A stretch of 36,137 bases of DNA from IMG/VR virus record IMGVR_UViG_3300035698_006934, positions 1 to 36,137 of that record. One strand, written 5' to 3'. Positions 8,463-15,507 of the stretch are shown piece by piece. The position numbers were made by a program, and so were the translations under genes. Source of the DNA: a virus. Below the pieces are notes generated by a model. That model saw only the letters and a list, made by a program, of their open reading frames with translations. It was not told the origin of the DNA and did not search any database. Within the stretch, counting starts at the first letter, position 1; each line of letters begins with the position of its first letter.

Positions 8463-8900
8463 ATGAACAATGACATCTCAAAACTAAAACAGAGGCTTCA
8501 GCGAATTGACGAAGGTGATTTCTCTCACATGGCCGCTAGTGCCGAAATGGACAACGAAGTGCAACTAGCTCGTAGTGATCTATATCAGTTAGCTGAATAT
8601 AGTATGAAATTGCGAGGGTTGCTTAATGAAATCACTGAGCAAGAAGGATTAGATGGATGGATGCAGGAAAAGATTACTCTTGCAAATGATTATATTTCAC
8701 AAGTATTTCATGCATTAGAATTTGATCCTCGCGTTACAAATGATATTCGTCCAGAACAAGACGAACTAGAACTAGATGTTGAATTTTCAGAGCCTGACGT
8801 TTCAACAGAGTTATCAACAGAAGTATTACCGGCGACTGTAGCCGATATACCAAAACTATCATCGGATCTAGATAGCAAATTTTTAGATTGGAATCTATAA
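8463..8900 (+). CDS. Conserved T4-like phage protein (virion-type, function unknown)
   Basis: 145 residues. The core HMAASAEMDNEVQLARSDLY followed by AEYSMKLRGLLNEITEQEGLDGWMQ and ITLANDYISQVFHALEF is a pattern I know from hypothetical proteins of marine T4-like phages. It is predicted to be mostly helical and acidic, with a Ser/Thr/Glu-rich tail. IDE/G at residues 15-17 could be another prohead-protease-type site. A GATAAATA box and an AGAGGA ribosome binding site precede it, and the next gene starts 1 nt after its stop. A late structural or prohead-associated role is inferred from promoter and neighbours. Confidence 0.6.
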   Translation: MNNDISKLKQRLQRIDEGDFSHMAASAEMDNEVQLARSDLYQLAEYSMKLRGLLNEITEQEGLDGWMQEKITLANDYISQVFHALEFDPRVTNDIRPEQDELELDVEFSEPDVSTELSTEVLPATVADIPKLSSDLDSKFLDWNL

Positions 8901-8901
8901 G

Positions 8902-9534
8902 ATGAGTGACTTTACAGATTTAGTACGAAAAATTAATGATTTAGACGATGGCCCGGGCAGTTCTTCTAATAGTACAGAAGGTGTGAATATCAGTGCAGAT
9001 AATCGTTCTGCTATAGAAACAGCTAGTGTATTAGGTAAGTTTACTCAAATTCTTCTTGAAGAAGAAAATCCTTCTTCAAGAGAGAAAAAGGGCGCGGTTT
9101 CAAATGAACCAAAGCTTGACTTAAAGAAGGCTATTTCAGAGAATAAGAAGACCCCATATAAGAAAAAGAAGGGCGAAGAGATAGAAGAAGCAGAGGATGA
9201 TCCACTAGTTGGTATTCGTCATCGTTTTTCAAAGTTCTTGCAAACTGAAACACAAGGCGGTCATTCTCTTACTGATGTAACAGGCGTGGTCAAAGATGGA
9301 TCTTTTGGTGCTCATCAAATTGATGAAAAATTTCAGATGTTGCTTAAGACGTCCAAAGCATTAGACAAGCTCACTAAAGAAGGAAGTTCGTTTTGTCAGC
9401 TAATTGATAAAGAAGGTGGCGACAAGAAGTTTCTTAAAGCAGCTAATGTGGCGATTCTAGGAGCAATTGACGCATTGAACCAGGCGCATATGTATACCGT
9501 TAAGTCATTGGATGACGACAAAAAGAAGAAGTAG
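8902..9534 (+). CDS. Hypothetical late protein, charged, possible head/scaffold component
   Basis: 210 residues, not recognised. The N-terminal 35 residues are polar (Ser/Asn/Gly-rich), followed by a helix containing ILLEEENP, a Lys-rich segment (KKTPYKKKKGEE), an acidic EEAEDDP, then a more ordered C-terminal half (LVGIRHRFSKFL ... IDEKFQMLLKTSKALDKL) and a KKKK tail. ILLE near residue 50 fits [L/I]xE. Translation is probably coupled to the preceding gene. An 11-bp inverted repeat lies within it (9054-9081) and a terminator follows. Confidence 0.55.
   Translation: MSDFTDLVRKINDLDDGPGSSSNSTEGVNISADNRSAIETASVLGKFTQILLEEENPSSREKKGAVSNEPKLDLKKAISENKKTPYKKKKGEEIEEAEDDPLVGIRHRFSKFLQTETQGGHSLTDVTGVVKDGSFGAHQIDEKFQMLLKTSKALDKLTKEGSSFCQLIDKEGGDKKFLKAANVAILGAIDALNQAHMYTVKSLDDDKKKK
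9054..9081 (+). repeat. Intragenic inverted repeat, 11-bp perfect arms
   Basis: TCTTGAAGAAG (9054-9064) is the exact reverse complement of CTTCTTCAAGA (9071-9081), with a 6-nt loop. It is in frame within the coding sequence. Confidence 0.8.
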
Positions 9535-9552
9535 TTCGAATAAACTAACTAG

Positions 9553-9586
9553 AAAAATAGGCTGATTAAGTTCGGCCTATTTTTTT
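9553..9586 (+). terminator. Rho-independent terminator
   Basis: AAAAATAGGC (9553-9562) pairs with GCCTATTTTT (9575-9584) around a 12-nt loop and runs into a T tract. It closes the virion-type transcription unit before the late box at 9604. Confidence 0.85.
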
Positions 9587-9603
9587 GACCTGTGTAATAT
9601 ACT

Positions 9604-9611
9604 GATAAATA
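9604..9611 (+). promoter_or_regulatory. putative late promoter box (GATAAATA)
   Basis: GATAAATA ends 29 nt before the ATG at 9641 and directly follows a terminator, so the membrane operon at 9641-11197 probably has its own late transcript. Confidence 0.5.
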
Positions 9612-9640
9612 GATATAGCAGCATATTTCGAGGTGATAAA

Positions 9641-10108
9641 ATGATCAATAATAATTTCTATAAGTGGTGGATATTTACGGCTGCCACTGCATTAGCTGGC
9701 GGTATTTCATTTGTACTAGGATGGTGGGATAAGGTTTATGATAACGATATAACCATGTTGTCATTCGTCATCGTAGGGCTTTATCTAATATCTTCCGTAA
9801 TTGCCGGATATCAAACGGTAAAACTAGAAGAAGAACGAAACCAGAAAACAATCGATAATTTGTGGTTTGTTGCTGATAATTTCCTAACACTTGGGCTCAT
9901 AGGTACAGTCACTGGATTCATATTCTTATTGGATTCAACGTTTGTTTCAGTAATTGTTTCGGATTCTGAATCTGTAATTGAAGCCATTCGGAATATTACG
10001 GTAGGCATGAGCATTGCATTATACACAACTTTATTAGGGTTGATTGCAAAATTAATGTTAACTACCCAATTAAAATTCATCATTGGTGAAGAAACTGATG
10101 TTGTATAA
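9641..10108 (+). CDS. MotA/TolQ/ExbB-like proton channel protein
   Basis: 155 residues with four membrane segments (about 8-30, 38-58, 84-104, 122-145). The last two contain the family's most recognisable sequence: FLTLGLIGTVTGFIFLL, then ITVGMSIALYTTLLGLIAKLML, matching the LGLLGTVxGF and GIxxALxTTxxGL core of TolQ/ExbB/MotA. The family forms pentamers that conduct protons and drive a partner protein (TolR/ExbD/MotB). The large cytoplasmic loop of bacterial homologues is reduced to about 20 residues. The end overlaps the next gene by 11 nt. A late box upstream suggests action late in infection at the host inner membrane; purpose unknown. Confidence 0.75.
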   Translation: MINNNFYKWWIFTAATALAGGISFVLGWWDKVYDNDITMLSFVIVGLYLISSVIAGYQTVKLEEERNQKTIDNLWFVADNFLTLGLIGTVTGFIFLLDSTFVSVIVSDSESVIEAIRNITVGMSIALYTTLLGLIAKLMLTTQLKFIIGEETDVV

Positions 10109-10724
10109 AGACAGACGGGCAGCAAATACCGGCTTTAATGACCTATTGTTTATACTCCTAATGGGGTTCCTTGCTGTTTTGTTTTTAGCATTTCTTCTAA
10201 TCAACCCTATCGCAAAGAACAATGTATTAGATCCAAAAGCAGAATATCTAGTTATCCTAGATTGGAATGACAAAAACCAAAAAGACATAGATCTTTGGAT
10301 TAAGAATGCCAATCAAAAATATACTTACTACGGTAAGCAAGAAGAAGGATTAATGCATTTAGACCGAGATGATCGAGGGAAGGTAAATGAATCATATATG
10401 GATGCAAATGGTATGTTAAAATATCATGAGTTGAATCGAGAAGTGATTAGTATCCGAACCAAAAATCCTATGACTTATTTTGTTAGCGCACATTATTACA
10501 AAGCTGGAAGCGAAGATGGACCCGAAGAGATAACGGTTGAATTAGTTTCTGTCAATCCATATAGAGTAGTGAAAATTGTAACCCTTGTGTTAGACCAAGA
10601 GAAACAAGAGAAGCCAGCCTTTCAATTCACAGTCAATAAAGATGGCACTGTTACAGTAAAGAACTCAACTGCTAGGCTTAAAAGAGAGTATGACCAAAAG
10701 ACTCTACGTCAATTAGTTAGATAA
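10098..10724 (+). CDS. ExbD/TolR/MotB-topology partner with DUF2135-like periplasmic domain
   Basis: 208 residues. A short N-terminal cytoplasmic tail precedes one membrane segment (about 18-40) that begins TGFNDLLFILLMGF; the Asp sits where ExbD/MotB carry the proton-binding Asp. The soluble part starts YLVILDWNDKNQKDIDLWI, continues YYGK and LDRDDRG, then a beta-rich stretch (MTYFVSAHYYKAG); this pattern resembles the DUF2135/YfaP fold (DxDLxV, LDxDxxxG). ATG 10098 is preferred to TTG 10083 because GAAG is well placed and only 11 nt overlap the channel gene. Probably assembles with the upstream channel protein. The family assignment for the soluble domain is by eye. Confidence 0.65.
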   Translation: MLYKDRRAANTGFNDLLFILLMGFLAVLFLAFLLINPIAKNNVLDPKAEYLVILDWNDKNQKDIDLWIKNANQKYTYYGKQEEGLMHLDRDDRGKVNESYMDANGMLKYHELNREVISIRTKNPMTYFVSAHYYKAGSEDGPEEITVELVSVNPYRVVKIVTLVLDQEKQEKPAFQFTVNKDGTVTVKNSTARLKREYDQKTLRQLVR

Positions 10725-10735
10725 CGGAGACACAA

Positions 10736-11197
10736 ATGTTCTTAAATGAAAACGAATATTATTTACTTTTAATCTGGATAATATTGGGTGCTGGATGTTT
10801 ATCGAGTATCTTTATTAAACACAAACTAATTCCTTATGTAATGACTGTATTGGTTTTTGTTGGTATCTTCATAACCTTTGAAATCAATCGCGATTACTTA
10901 GGTGAACCTATCTATAGTAGACCAACTGGAGAATTTGTATATCAAGCACACAAAGAAATGAACTCTCATGGAACAGATTATATTATTCTTTGGATAGTTG
11001 ACATAGCCAATGGTGATGATAGATTATACATGTTCGAACCTACTGATGAGGACAAGGAGAATGCTGATAAGGCCGGGGAACACACGCGAGACGGGCAAAC
11101 TCTTGTTGGGCGATCTGTTCTTAACGAAGAAACTAATCGTTATTCGTTAGAATTCTCAAATGATGATGCTCATCTTCGTGCAAAACAAAAACCATAA
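10736..11197 (+). CDS. Third membrane protein of the channel operon
   Basis: 153 residues with two hydrophobic segments (about 7-27 and 31-50) and a soluble C-terminal domain (TDYIILWIVDIANGDDRLYMFEP...). GGAGAC lies 6 nt before the ATG. I do not recognise the family. Gene order channel, ExbD-like partner, third membrane protein, with tight spacing, suggests one complex. There is no terminator after it; a sigma70-like promoter follows at 11205. Confidence 0.6.
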   Translation: MFLNENEYYLLLIWIILGAGCLSSIFIKHKLIPYVMTVLVFVGIFITFEINRDYLGEPIYSRPTGEFVYQAHKEMNSHGTDYIILWIVDIANGDDRLYMFEPTDEDKENADKAGEHTRDGQTLVGRSVLNEETNRYSLEFSNDDAHLRAKQKP

Positions 11198-11204
11198 TTA
11201 CATT

Positions 11205-11234
11205 TTGACTTGTGGTCGTCTTATTCTATATACT
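11205..11234 (+). promoter_or_regulatory. sigma70-type promoter upstream of dsbA-like gene
   Basis: TTGACT (11205-11210), 18-nt spacer, TATACT (11229-11234). A leader of about 20 nt carries AAAAGGA before the ATG at 11261. Confidence 0.65.
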
Positions 11235-11260
11235 ATACATAGTTAAAGAAAAGGAATAAC

Positions 11261-11530
11261 ATGACAGTTACTAGAGTATATACAGCAGAAGAACAAACGA
11301 AGATTAAACAGTTGATCAACGAAGGCGTTAATGTGATGCAAGAGGTTGATGATCTTAATGGCGGGCTAACCGATACTATTAAGTCAATTGGCGAAGAACT
11401 TGAGATTAAACCATCTGTACTTAAAAAGGCGATCAAGATCGTGCATAAGTCAGACTTCCAGAAACATGCAGATGATATGTCTGAACTCGAGCATCTATTG
11501 GCATCCGTTGGCCATATCGATCATGAATAA
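11261..11530 (+). CDS. dsbA: DsbA-like double-stranded DNA-binding protein (late transcription)
   Basis: 89 residues, largely helical. The segment GGLTDTIKSIGEELEIKPSVLKKAIKIVHKS resembles the core of the DsbA-like dsDNA-binding proteins annotated in T4-like phages (ETVKAxAEELxxKPxxLxKA). T4 DsbA binds late promoter regions and helps late transcription. Similar length (T4 protein 89 residues). It has its own early-type promoter at 11205 and its end overlaps the next start by 8 nt. Assigned by motif memory, not by a search. Confidence 0.65.
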   Translation: MTVTRVYTAEEQTKIKQLINEGVNVMQEVDDLNGGLTDTIKSIGEELEIKPSVLKKAIKIVHKSDFQKHADDMSELEHLLASVGHIDHE

Positions 11531-11774
11531 TTTCTATAGACACAAATCCATTGTTGTCCGTGCTGAGAAATATCGCGGCAACAAAGCTGACTTGTCTGTA
11601 GAATTCCGACCGTACATAACTGAGGTCACTGATAATTTTGGTGACCATGTGTATATAGAAACTAGGAATGGTGTTGTAGGACTATCTTCGGATATGTGGA
11701 TAGTCCTACAACCGGACCAGACTGTAGACATGTATAGTGTCGCCGCCTTTCATTCATTATACGAAGAAAACTAA
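11523..11774 (+). CDS. Small hypothetical protein upstream of DNA polymerase
   Basis: 83 residues, beta-rich, not recognised (VEFRPYITEVTDNFGDHVYIETRNGVVGLSSD). The start codon overlaps the end of dsbA, so it is probably translationally coupled. It contains a perfect 14-bp inverted repeat at 11673-11712 encoding GVVGLSSDMWIVLQP. Because that hairpin lies between the dsbA promoter and the polymerase gene, it could affect read-through into the polymerase (inference). Confidence 0.6.
   Translation: MNNFYRHKSIVVRAEKYRGNKADLSVEFRPYITEVTDNFGDHVYIETRNGVVGLSSDMWIVLQPDQTVDMYSVAAFHSLYEEN
11673..11712 (+). repeat. Intragenic inverted repeat, 14-bp perfect arms
   Basis: GTTGTAGGACTATC (11673-11686) and GATAGTCCTACAAC (11699-11712) are exact reverse complements with a 12-nt loop. 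No T tract follows, so it is not a standard terminator. Confidence 0.9.
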
Positions 11775-11797
11775 ACCAGCATATAGGTTCGTCACCT

Positions 11798-11822
11798 TAA
11801 CGACAAGAACACGGTTCTGTTA
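11798..11822 (+). promoter_or_regulatory. Possible hairpin in the DNA polymerase leader
   Basis: AGAAC/GTTCT with a 3-nt loop, extended by TAAC/GTTA across a 3-nt bulge, lies about 15 nt before the AAGGAG ribosome binding site of the gene at 11850. T4 gp43 represses its own translation by binding a leader hairpin, so an analogous operator is conceivable. Weak structure; low confidence. Confidence 0.3.
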
Positions 11823-11849
11823 GCCAAAAATAGCAAGGAGAGAATATTC

Positions 11850-13469
11850 ATGAGTTACGTTGATGCAATGATCGACAGAGAACACGATCTTATTAAAGTT
11901 GTAGAACGGGTTAACGGCAATCGAGTCTATAAAGAATACAATACCAAATATGTATTCTACTATGACGACCCAAAAGGAAAATTTCAAACTATATACAGGA
12001 CACCAGTTTCTAGATTCACTACTAAATCAAGCAAGGAATTTAGAAAAGAACTAGCTATGCACAAGAAAGCAAAGCTATGGGAAAGTGATATTAATCCTAT
12101 ATATAGATGCCTAGAAGAGAATTACATTAACATTGATGCTCCGGTCTTGCAAACTTGTTTCTGGGATATTGAAGTGGATTTTCATAAAGTGCGCGGGTAT
12201 GCACCAACTGATGATCCGTTTAATGCTATCACTGCAATAAGTTTGTATCTAGACTGGGCCGAACAACTCATTACCCTAGCTATTCCTCCTAAGACACTTA
12301 CTGTCAAAGAAGCTGAAAAGATATGTGATCCGTTTAGTAACACCTTTATATTTGAAACCGAAGAAGAAATGCTTTCGACCTTTCTTGACCTGATCGAAGA
12401 TGCTGATGTATTAAGCGGATGGAATTCAGAAGGGTATGATATTCCGTACACAATCAATCGCATTCTGAGGATCATGTCCAGAGATGATACTAGAAAGTTT
12501 TGTCTTTGGGGGCAGTTTCCAAAGAAGAGAATGTTTGAACGGTTTGGTGCAGAAAATGTTACATATGATCTAATAGGCAGACAGCACTTAGATTATATGC
12601 AACTTTACCGAAAATACACATTCCATGAACTTCATTCGTACAGCTTAGACGCTGTAGGAGAACTTGAACTTGATGAACGAAAACTTGCATACGAAGGAAC
12701 GCTAGACCAGTTATACAACCTAGACTTTTACAAGTTTATTGACTACAACCGACAAGACACTATATTGTTGAATAAACTAGATAAGAAGCTTCGGTATATA
12801 AGTCTCGCAAACGAACTCGCGCATTCTAATACTGTTTTGCTTCCAACTACAATGGGGGCGGTCGCTGTTACAGAACAAGCTATTATCAACAATGCACATG
12901 AAAACGGATTAGTTGTCCCGTCACGTTCATTTACTAATGACAGTGGCGCTGGCGCTGCCGGCGCATACGTTGCACATCCAAAGAAAGGCATGCACGAATG
13001 GATTGGTTCTATTGATATTAACAGCCTGTATCCGTCTGTAATTAGAGCTCTTAACATGGGACCCGAAACGGTTATTGCACAATTAAAGCCCACATTAACT
13101 GATGCATACATTAATGACAAAATGTCAAAGAAGGCAACATTTGCTGGTGCGTGGGAAGGCTTATTTGGGTCATTGGAATACTCAGCAGTGATGGATAAGG
13201 ATAAAGGAATAGATATAACAGTTGTTTGGGAAGATGGAAGAGAAGAGGTCGCAAGTGCATATAATGTGTGGAAGATGATCTTCGATAGCAATAACCTATG
13301 GTGTCTTTCTGCAAACGGAACCATCTTTACATACGAAATCGAAGGCGTGATTCCAGCATTACTTGATCGTTGGTATGCAGAAAGAAAGCAACTACAGAAA
13401 GAACTATATAAATGGCAAAACTTAGATAAGGGAATAGAATTGCCAGACAGATTCTCAAGTGGTATATAA
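11850..13469 (+). CDS. 43: DNA polymerase (T4 gp43-like), fragment A: exonuclease and N-terminal polymerase region
   Basis: 539 residues. The 3'-5' exonuclease motifs are present: Exo I FWDIEVDF (near 107), Exo II VLSGWNSEGYDIP (near 190), Exo III YNRQDTILL (near 303). Polymerase motif A is DINSLYPSVI (near 390). The chain stops after the start of the fingers region (LLDRWYAERKQLQKELYKWQ...), before motif B. AAGGAG precedes the ATG. Motifs B and C are on the next two coding fragments; together the extein parts total about 942 residues, similar to T4 gp43 (898). Split gp43 genes are known in some T4-like phages, where the two chains associate non-covalently. The stop is genuine in this sequence; a break point in the fingers is consistent with a functional split enzyme. 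Confidence 0.9.
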   Translation: MSYVDAMIDREHDLIKVVERVNGNRVYKEYNTKYVFYYDDPKGKFQTIYRTPVSRFTTKSSKEFRKELAMHKKAKLWESDINPIYRCLEENYINIDAPVLQTCFWDIEVDFHKVRGYAPTDDPFNAITAISLYLDWAEQLITLAIPPKTLTVKEAEKICDPFSNTFIFETEEEMLSTFLDLIEDADVLSGWNSEGYDIPYTINRILRIMSRDDTRKFCLWGQFPKKRMFERFGAENVTYDLIGRQHLDYMQLYRKYTFHELHSYSLDAVGELELDERKLAYEGTLDQLYNLDFYKFIDYNRQDTILLNKLDKKLRYISLANELAHSNTVLLPTTMGAVAVTEQAIINNAHENGLVVPSRSFTNDSGAGAAGAYVAHPKKGMHEWIGSIDINSLYPSVIRALNMGPETVIAQLKPTLTDAYINDKMSKKATFAGAWEGLFGSLEYSAVMDKDKGIDITVVWEDGREEVASAYNVWKMIFDSNNLWCLSANGTIFTYEIEGVIPALLDRWYAERKQLQKELYKWQNLDKGIELPDRFSSGI

Positions 13470-13478
13470 AATACAATT

Positions 13479-13661
13479 ATGTTAGTTAATGAAATTACAC
13501 AATTATCAAAAAATTTATCCAGTCTCCCTGGGCCAGCAACAGAAAAAATTCAAGATCCTACTATCTTAGTGAACGTAAGCAATGCAAAATTTGATATTTT
13601 TATTGAGGGCAACAATATAGTTTGGCGGATACATCGCGGTCTACGTTATACACTTAACTGA
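13479..13661 (+). CDS. Small ORF between polymerase fragments A and B
   Basis: 60 residues, not recognised (begins MLVNEITQLSKNLSSLPG, ends RIHRGLRYTLN). It fills the gap between the first two polymerase fragments. LVNE near its N-terminus is an [L/I]xE-like pattern but may be chance. No endonuclease motif (LAGLIDADG, GIY-YIG, HNH) is visible. It could be a remnant of an inserted mobile gene. The ribosome binding site is poor. Confidence 0.35.
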   Translation: MLVNEITQLSKNLSSLPGPATEKIQDPTILVNVSNAKFDIFIEGNNIVWRIHRGLRYTLN

Positions 13662-13695
13662 GATCATACGAATCAAATTAGAAAAAGAGGAACAT

Positions 13696-14421
13696 ATGGA
13701 TTTTAACAAACTAGATCTAATACTAGAATCAGGAACGAAAGATGAACTAGATTTGTTCATGGGCGAAAACGATCTTAAATTAGAAGATGGCAAAATTAAG
13801 CATTGCAGCCAATCATATATTGATAACAGAATTGAATTTTATGATAAACGACAGCTTGTAAAAAAGATCAATCTAAATAGTTTGTATGGTGCACTTCTAA
13901 ATCCCGGGTGTAGATTCTTTGATCATCGAATTGGACAAAGCACTACGTTAACTGGCAGAAATATCACCAAGCATATGATTTCTAAAGCAAACGAATTATT
14001 AGATGAAGAATATGATCATGTAGGAAAGACCATCATATATTCTGATAGCGTAACCGGAGATGCAAAAATACGATTAGGTGACGGAAGTACAGAACCTATT
14101 GAAGAGTTGTATAATCGAATTATGTATAAGGTAATACAAGATGAAGGCAAAGAATATGCTATACCAACAGAATCAGAGTCTGAATTATCAGTATTAGGAT
14201 TCGATGGATTCGAAGATGAAGTTATATCTGGCAAGATAGATTATGTAATGCGGCACTTAACCAAAAAGCAATTGTACAAAATTACTACAGAGTCTGGGAA
14301 AGAACTCACAGTTACCGAAGATCATAGTATCATGATTGATCGCGACGGGTTCCTAACAGAAGTAGGGCCTGCGGATATATTAGAGAGTGATCTAATAATC
14401 ATGTTATCTGACAATTGTTGA
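13696..14421 (+). CDS. 43: DNA polymerase fragment B (fingers, motif B) fused to N-half of a split intein
   Basis: 241 residues. Residues 1-117 are polymerase: an acidic lead, then motif B KKINLNSLYGALLNPGCRFFD (near 56) up to TIIYSD, the first half of the catalytic motif C. Residues 118-241 are an intein N-half starting with Ser (SVTGDAKIRLGDG, block A) with block B near 210 (TVTEDHSIMI, containing the TxxH motif), and it stops at SDNC. AAGAGGA lies 7 nt before the ATG. The C-half is in the next gene in another frame, 49 nt downstream. Splicing in trans would join YSD to TDSVYFS and rebuild motif C, so neither fragment alone has an intact active site. Confidence 0.9.
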   Translation: MDFNKLDLILESGTKDELDLFMGENDLKLEDGKIKHCSQSYIDNRIEFYDKRQLVKKINLNSLYGALLNPGCRFFDHRIGQSTTLTGRNITKHMISKANELLDEEYDHVGKTIIYSDSVTGDAKIRLGDGSTEPIEELYNRIMYKVIQDEGKEYAIPTESESELSVLGFDGFEDEVISGKIDYVMRHLTKKQLYKITTESGKELTVTEDHSIMIDRDGFLTEVGPADILESDLIIMLSDNC

Positions 14422-14470
14422 TAATGTGGGAACGTGATTATTTACAAGACATACCCTAAACTATAGAAAG

Positions 14471-15469
14471 ATGCGTAAAATGGTTAACACTAGACGAGAA
14501 AAAATAAGATCAATTGAGAAATTGGGAGCGACCGAAGAATATGTATATGACATTTCGATGAAAGATGCTGATCCATATTTTTTCGCTAATGACATATTAG
14601 TGCATAATACAGATTCCGTTTATTTCAGTGTATGGCCTTTGATCAAAGATTTGGTTGAGAGTGGTGAAATGAAATGGTCGGCCGAACAGGCAATCGAATT
14701 CTATGATGCGTTGTCAGACGAAGTCAACGCAAGTTTTGCGGATTTTATGGTTTCGGCATTTCATACAACCTTGAACCATGGACAGATCATTCAAGCAGGA
14801 CGAGAAATTGTTGCTGAACGAGGATTGTTCATTACAAAGAAGAGATATGCAGCCTTAGTGATCGATGACGACGGCAACCGCAAGGACATTGATGGCAAGC
14901 CTGGCAAAGTAAAGGCCATGGGGCTCGACCTTAAGAGAAGTGATACACCAAAGTACATGCAAGATTTCATGAGTACATTGTTGCACGATGCGCTAACAGG
15001 TGAGGACACAGAGGTAATTGTTAACAAGATTGTAGAATTTAAGAAGGTGTTTACTGCAATGAATGGTTGGGAAAAAGGAACGCCAAAGAGAGTAAACAAC
15101 TTAACTAAGTATCGAGAACTCGAAGAGAAAAAAGGCAAAGCAAACCTGCCTGGGCATGTTAGAGCTGCACTTAATTGGAACCGTATGCGTGAAATGAATG
15201 GCGACAATCAAAGTATAGAAATCATAGACGGTATGAAGACTATTGTTTGTAAACTAAAGGATAATCCGATTGGTTATACTAGTGTTGGATATCCAATAGA
15301 TGCAACAAGTATACCACAGTGGTTTAAGGATCTTCCATTTGATCATCAAGCAATGGAAGCCGCTATTGTTGACAAGAAGTTAGACAATTTGTTTAGTGTT
15401 ATGAAATGGGATTTGAAGAATAGAACACAAACTATTAACACATTTAATAATTTGTTTTCCTTTGAATAA
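14471..15469 (+). CDS. 43: Intein C-half fused to DNA polymerase fragment C (palm remainder and thumb)
   Basis: 332 residues. Residues 1-46 are an intein C-half with block F and G features (EYVYDISMKDADPYFFAND then ILVHN, His-Asn at the end) and the +1 residue Thr47. From Thr47 the polymerase continues TDSVYFSVWPL, completing motif C (YSD/TDS), followed by palm and thumb sequence with a KKRYAAL motif near 117. The C-terminal NTFNNLFSFE may be the clamp-binding tip, as the gp43 C-terminus is in T4. Ser1/Thr+1 chemistry and insertion between the two catalytic Asp residues match a known intein site in archaeal family B polymerases. There is no homing endonuclease domain on either half. Confidence 0.9.
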   Translation: MRKMVNTRREKIRSIEKLGATEEYVYDISMKDADPYFFANDILVHNTDSVYFSVWPLIKDLVESGEMKWSAEQAIEFYDALSDEVNASFADFMVSAFHTTLNHGQIIQAGREIVAERGLFITKKRYAALVIDDDGNRKDIDGKPGKVKAMGLDLKRSDTPKYMQDFMSTLLHDALTGEDTEVIVNKIVEFKKVFTAMNGWEKGTPKRVNNLTKYRELEEKKGKANLPGHVRAALNWNRMREMNGDNQSIEIIDGMKTIVCKLKDNPIGYTSVGYPIDATSIPQWFKDLPFDHQAMEAAIVDKKLDNLFSVMKWDLKNRTQTINTFNNLFSFE

Positions 15470-15471
15470 TT

Positions 15472-15501
15472 TTGACTTACAATGCGGTAATGTTTTATAA
15501 T
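15472..15501 (+). promoter_or_regulatory. sigma70-type promoter giving a probable leaderless mRNA
   Basis: TTGACT (15472-15477), 18-nt spacer, TATAAT (15496-15501); the ATG at 15508 follows after 6 nt with no Shine-Dalgarno. Transcription would start at or next to the start codon. Confidence 0.7.
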
Positions 15502-15507
15502 AAGACA

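Noticed and set aside
9585-9603. TTGACC/TATACT as a sigma70 promoter for the channel operon
   Set aside because: The spacing between the boxes is far too short; the GATAAATA late box fits better.
11673-11712. Rho-independent terminator
   Set aside because: Strong stem but no T run on either side, and it lies inside an open reading frame.
11775-11849. Possible tRNA (GGTTCGTC-like stretch) before the polymerase
   Set aside because: No acceptor stem, anticodon arm or CCA end can be drawn in this 75-nt gap.
12743-13324. Long open frame on the minus strand inside the polymerase gene
   Set aside because: It is an antisense shadow of a clearly conserved polymerase region; no ribosome binding site and Ser/Leu-rich translation typical of antisense frames.
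14422-14470. Degenerate homing endonuclease between intein halves
   Set aside because: The gap is only 49 nt and has no endonuclease motif; the intein halves have normal split-intein lengths.
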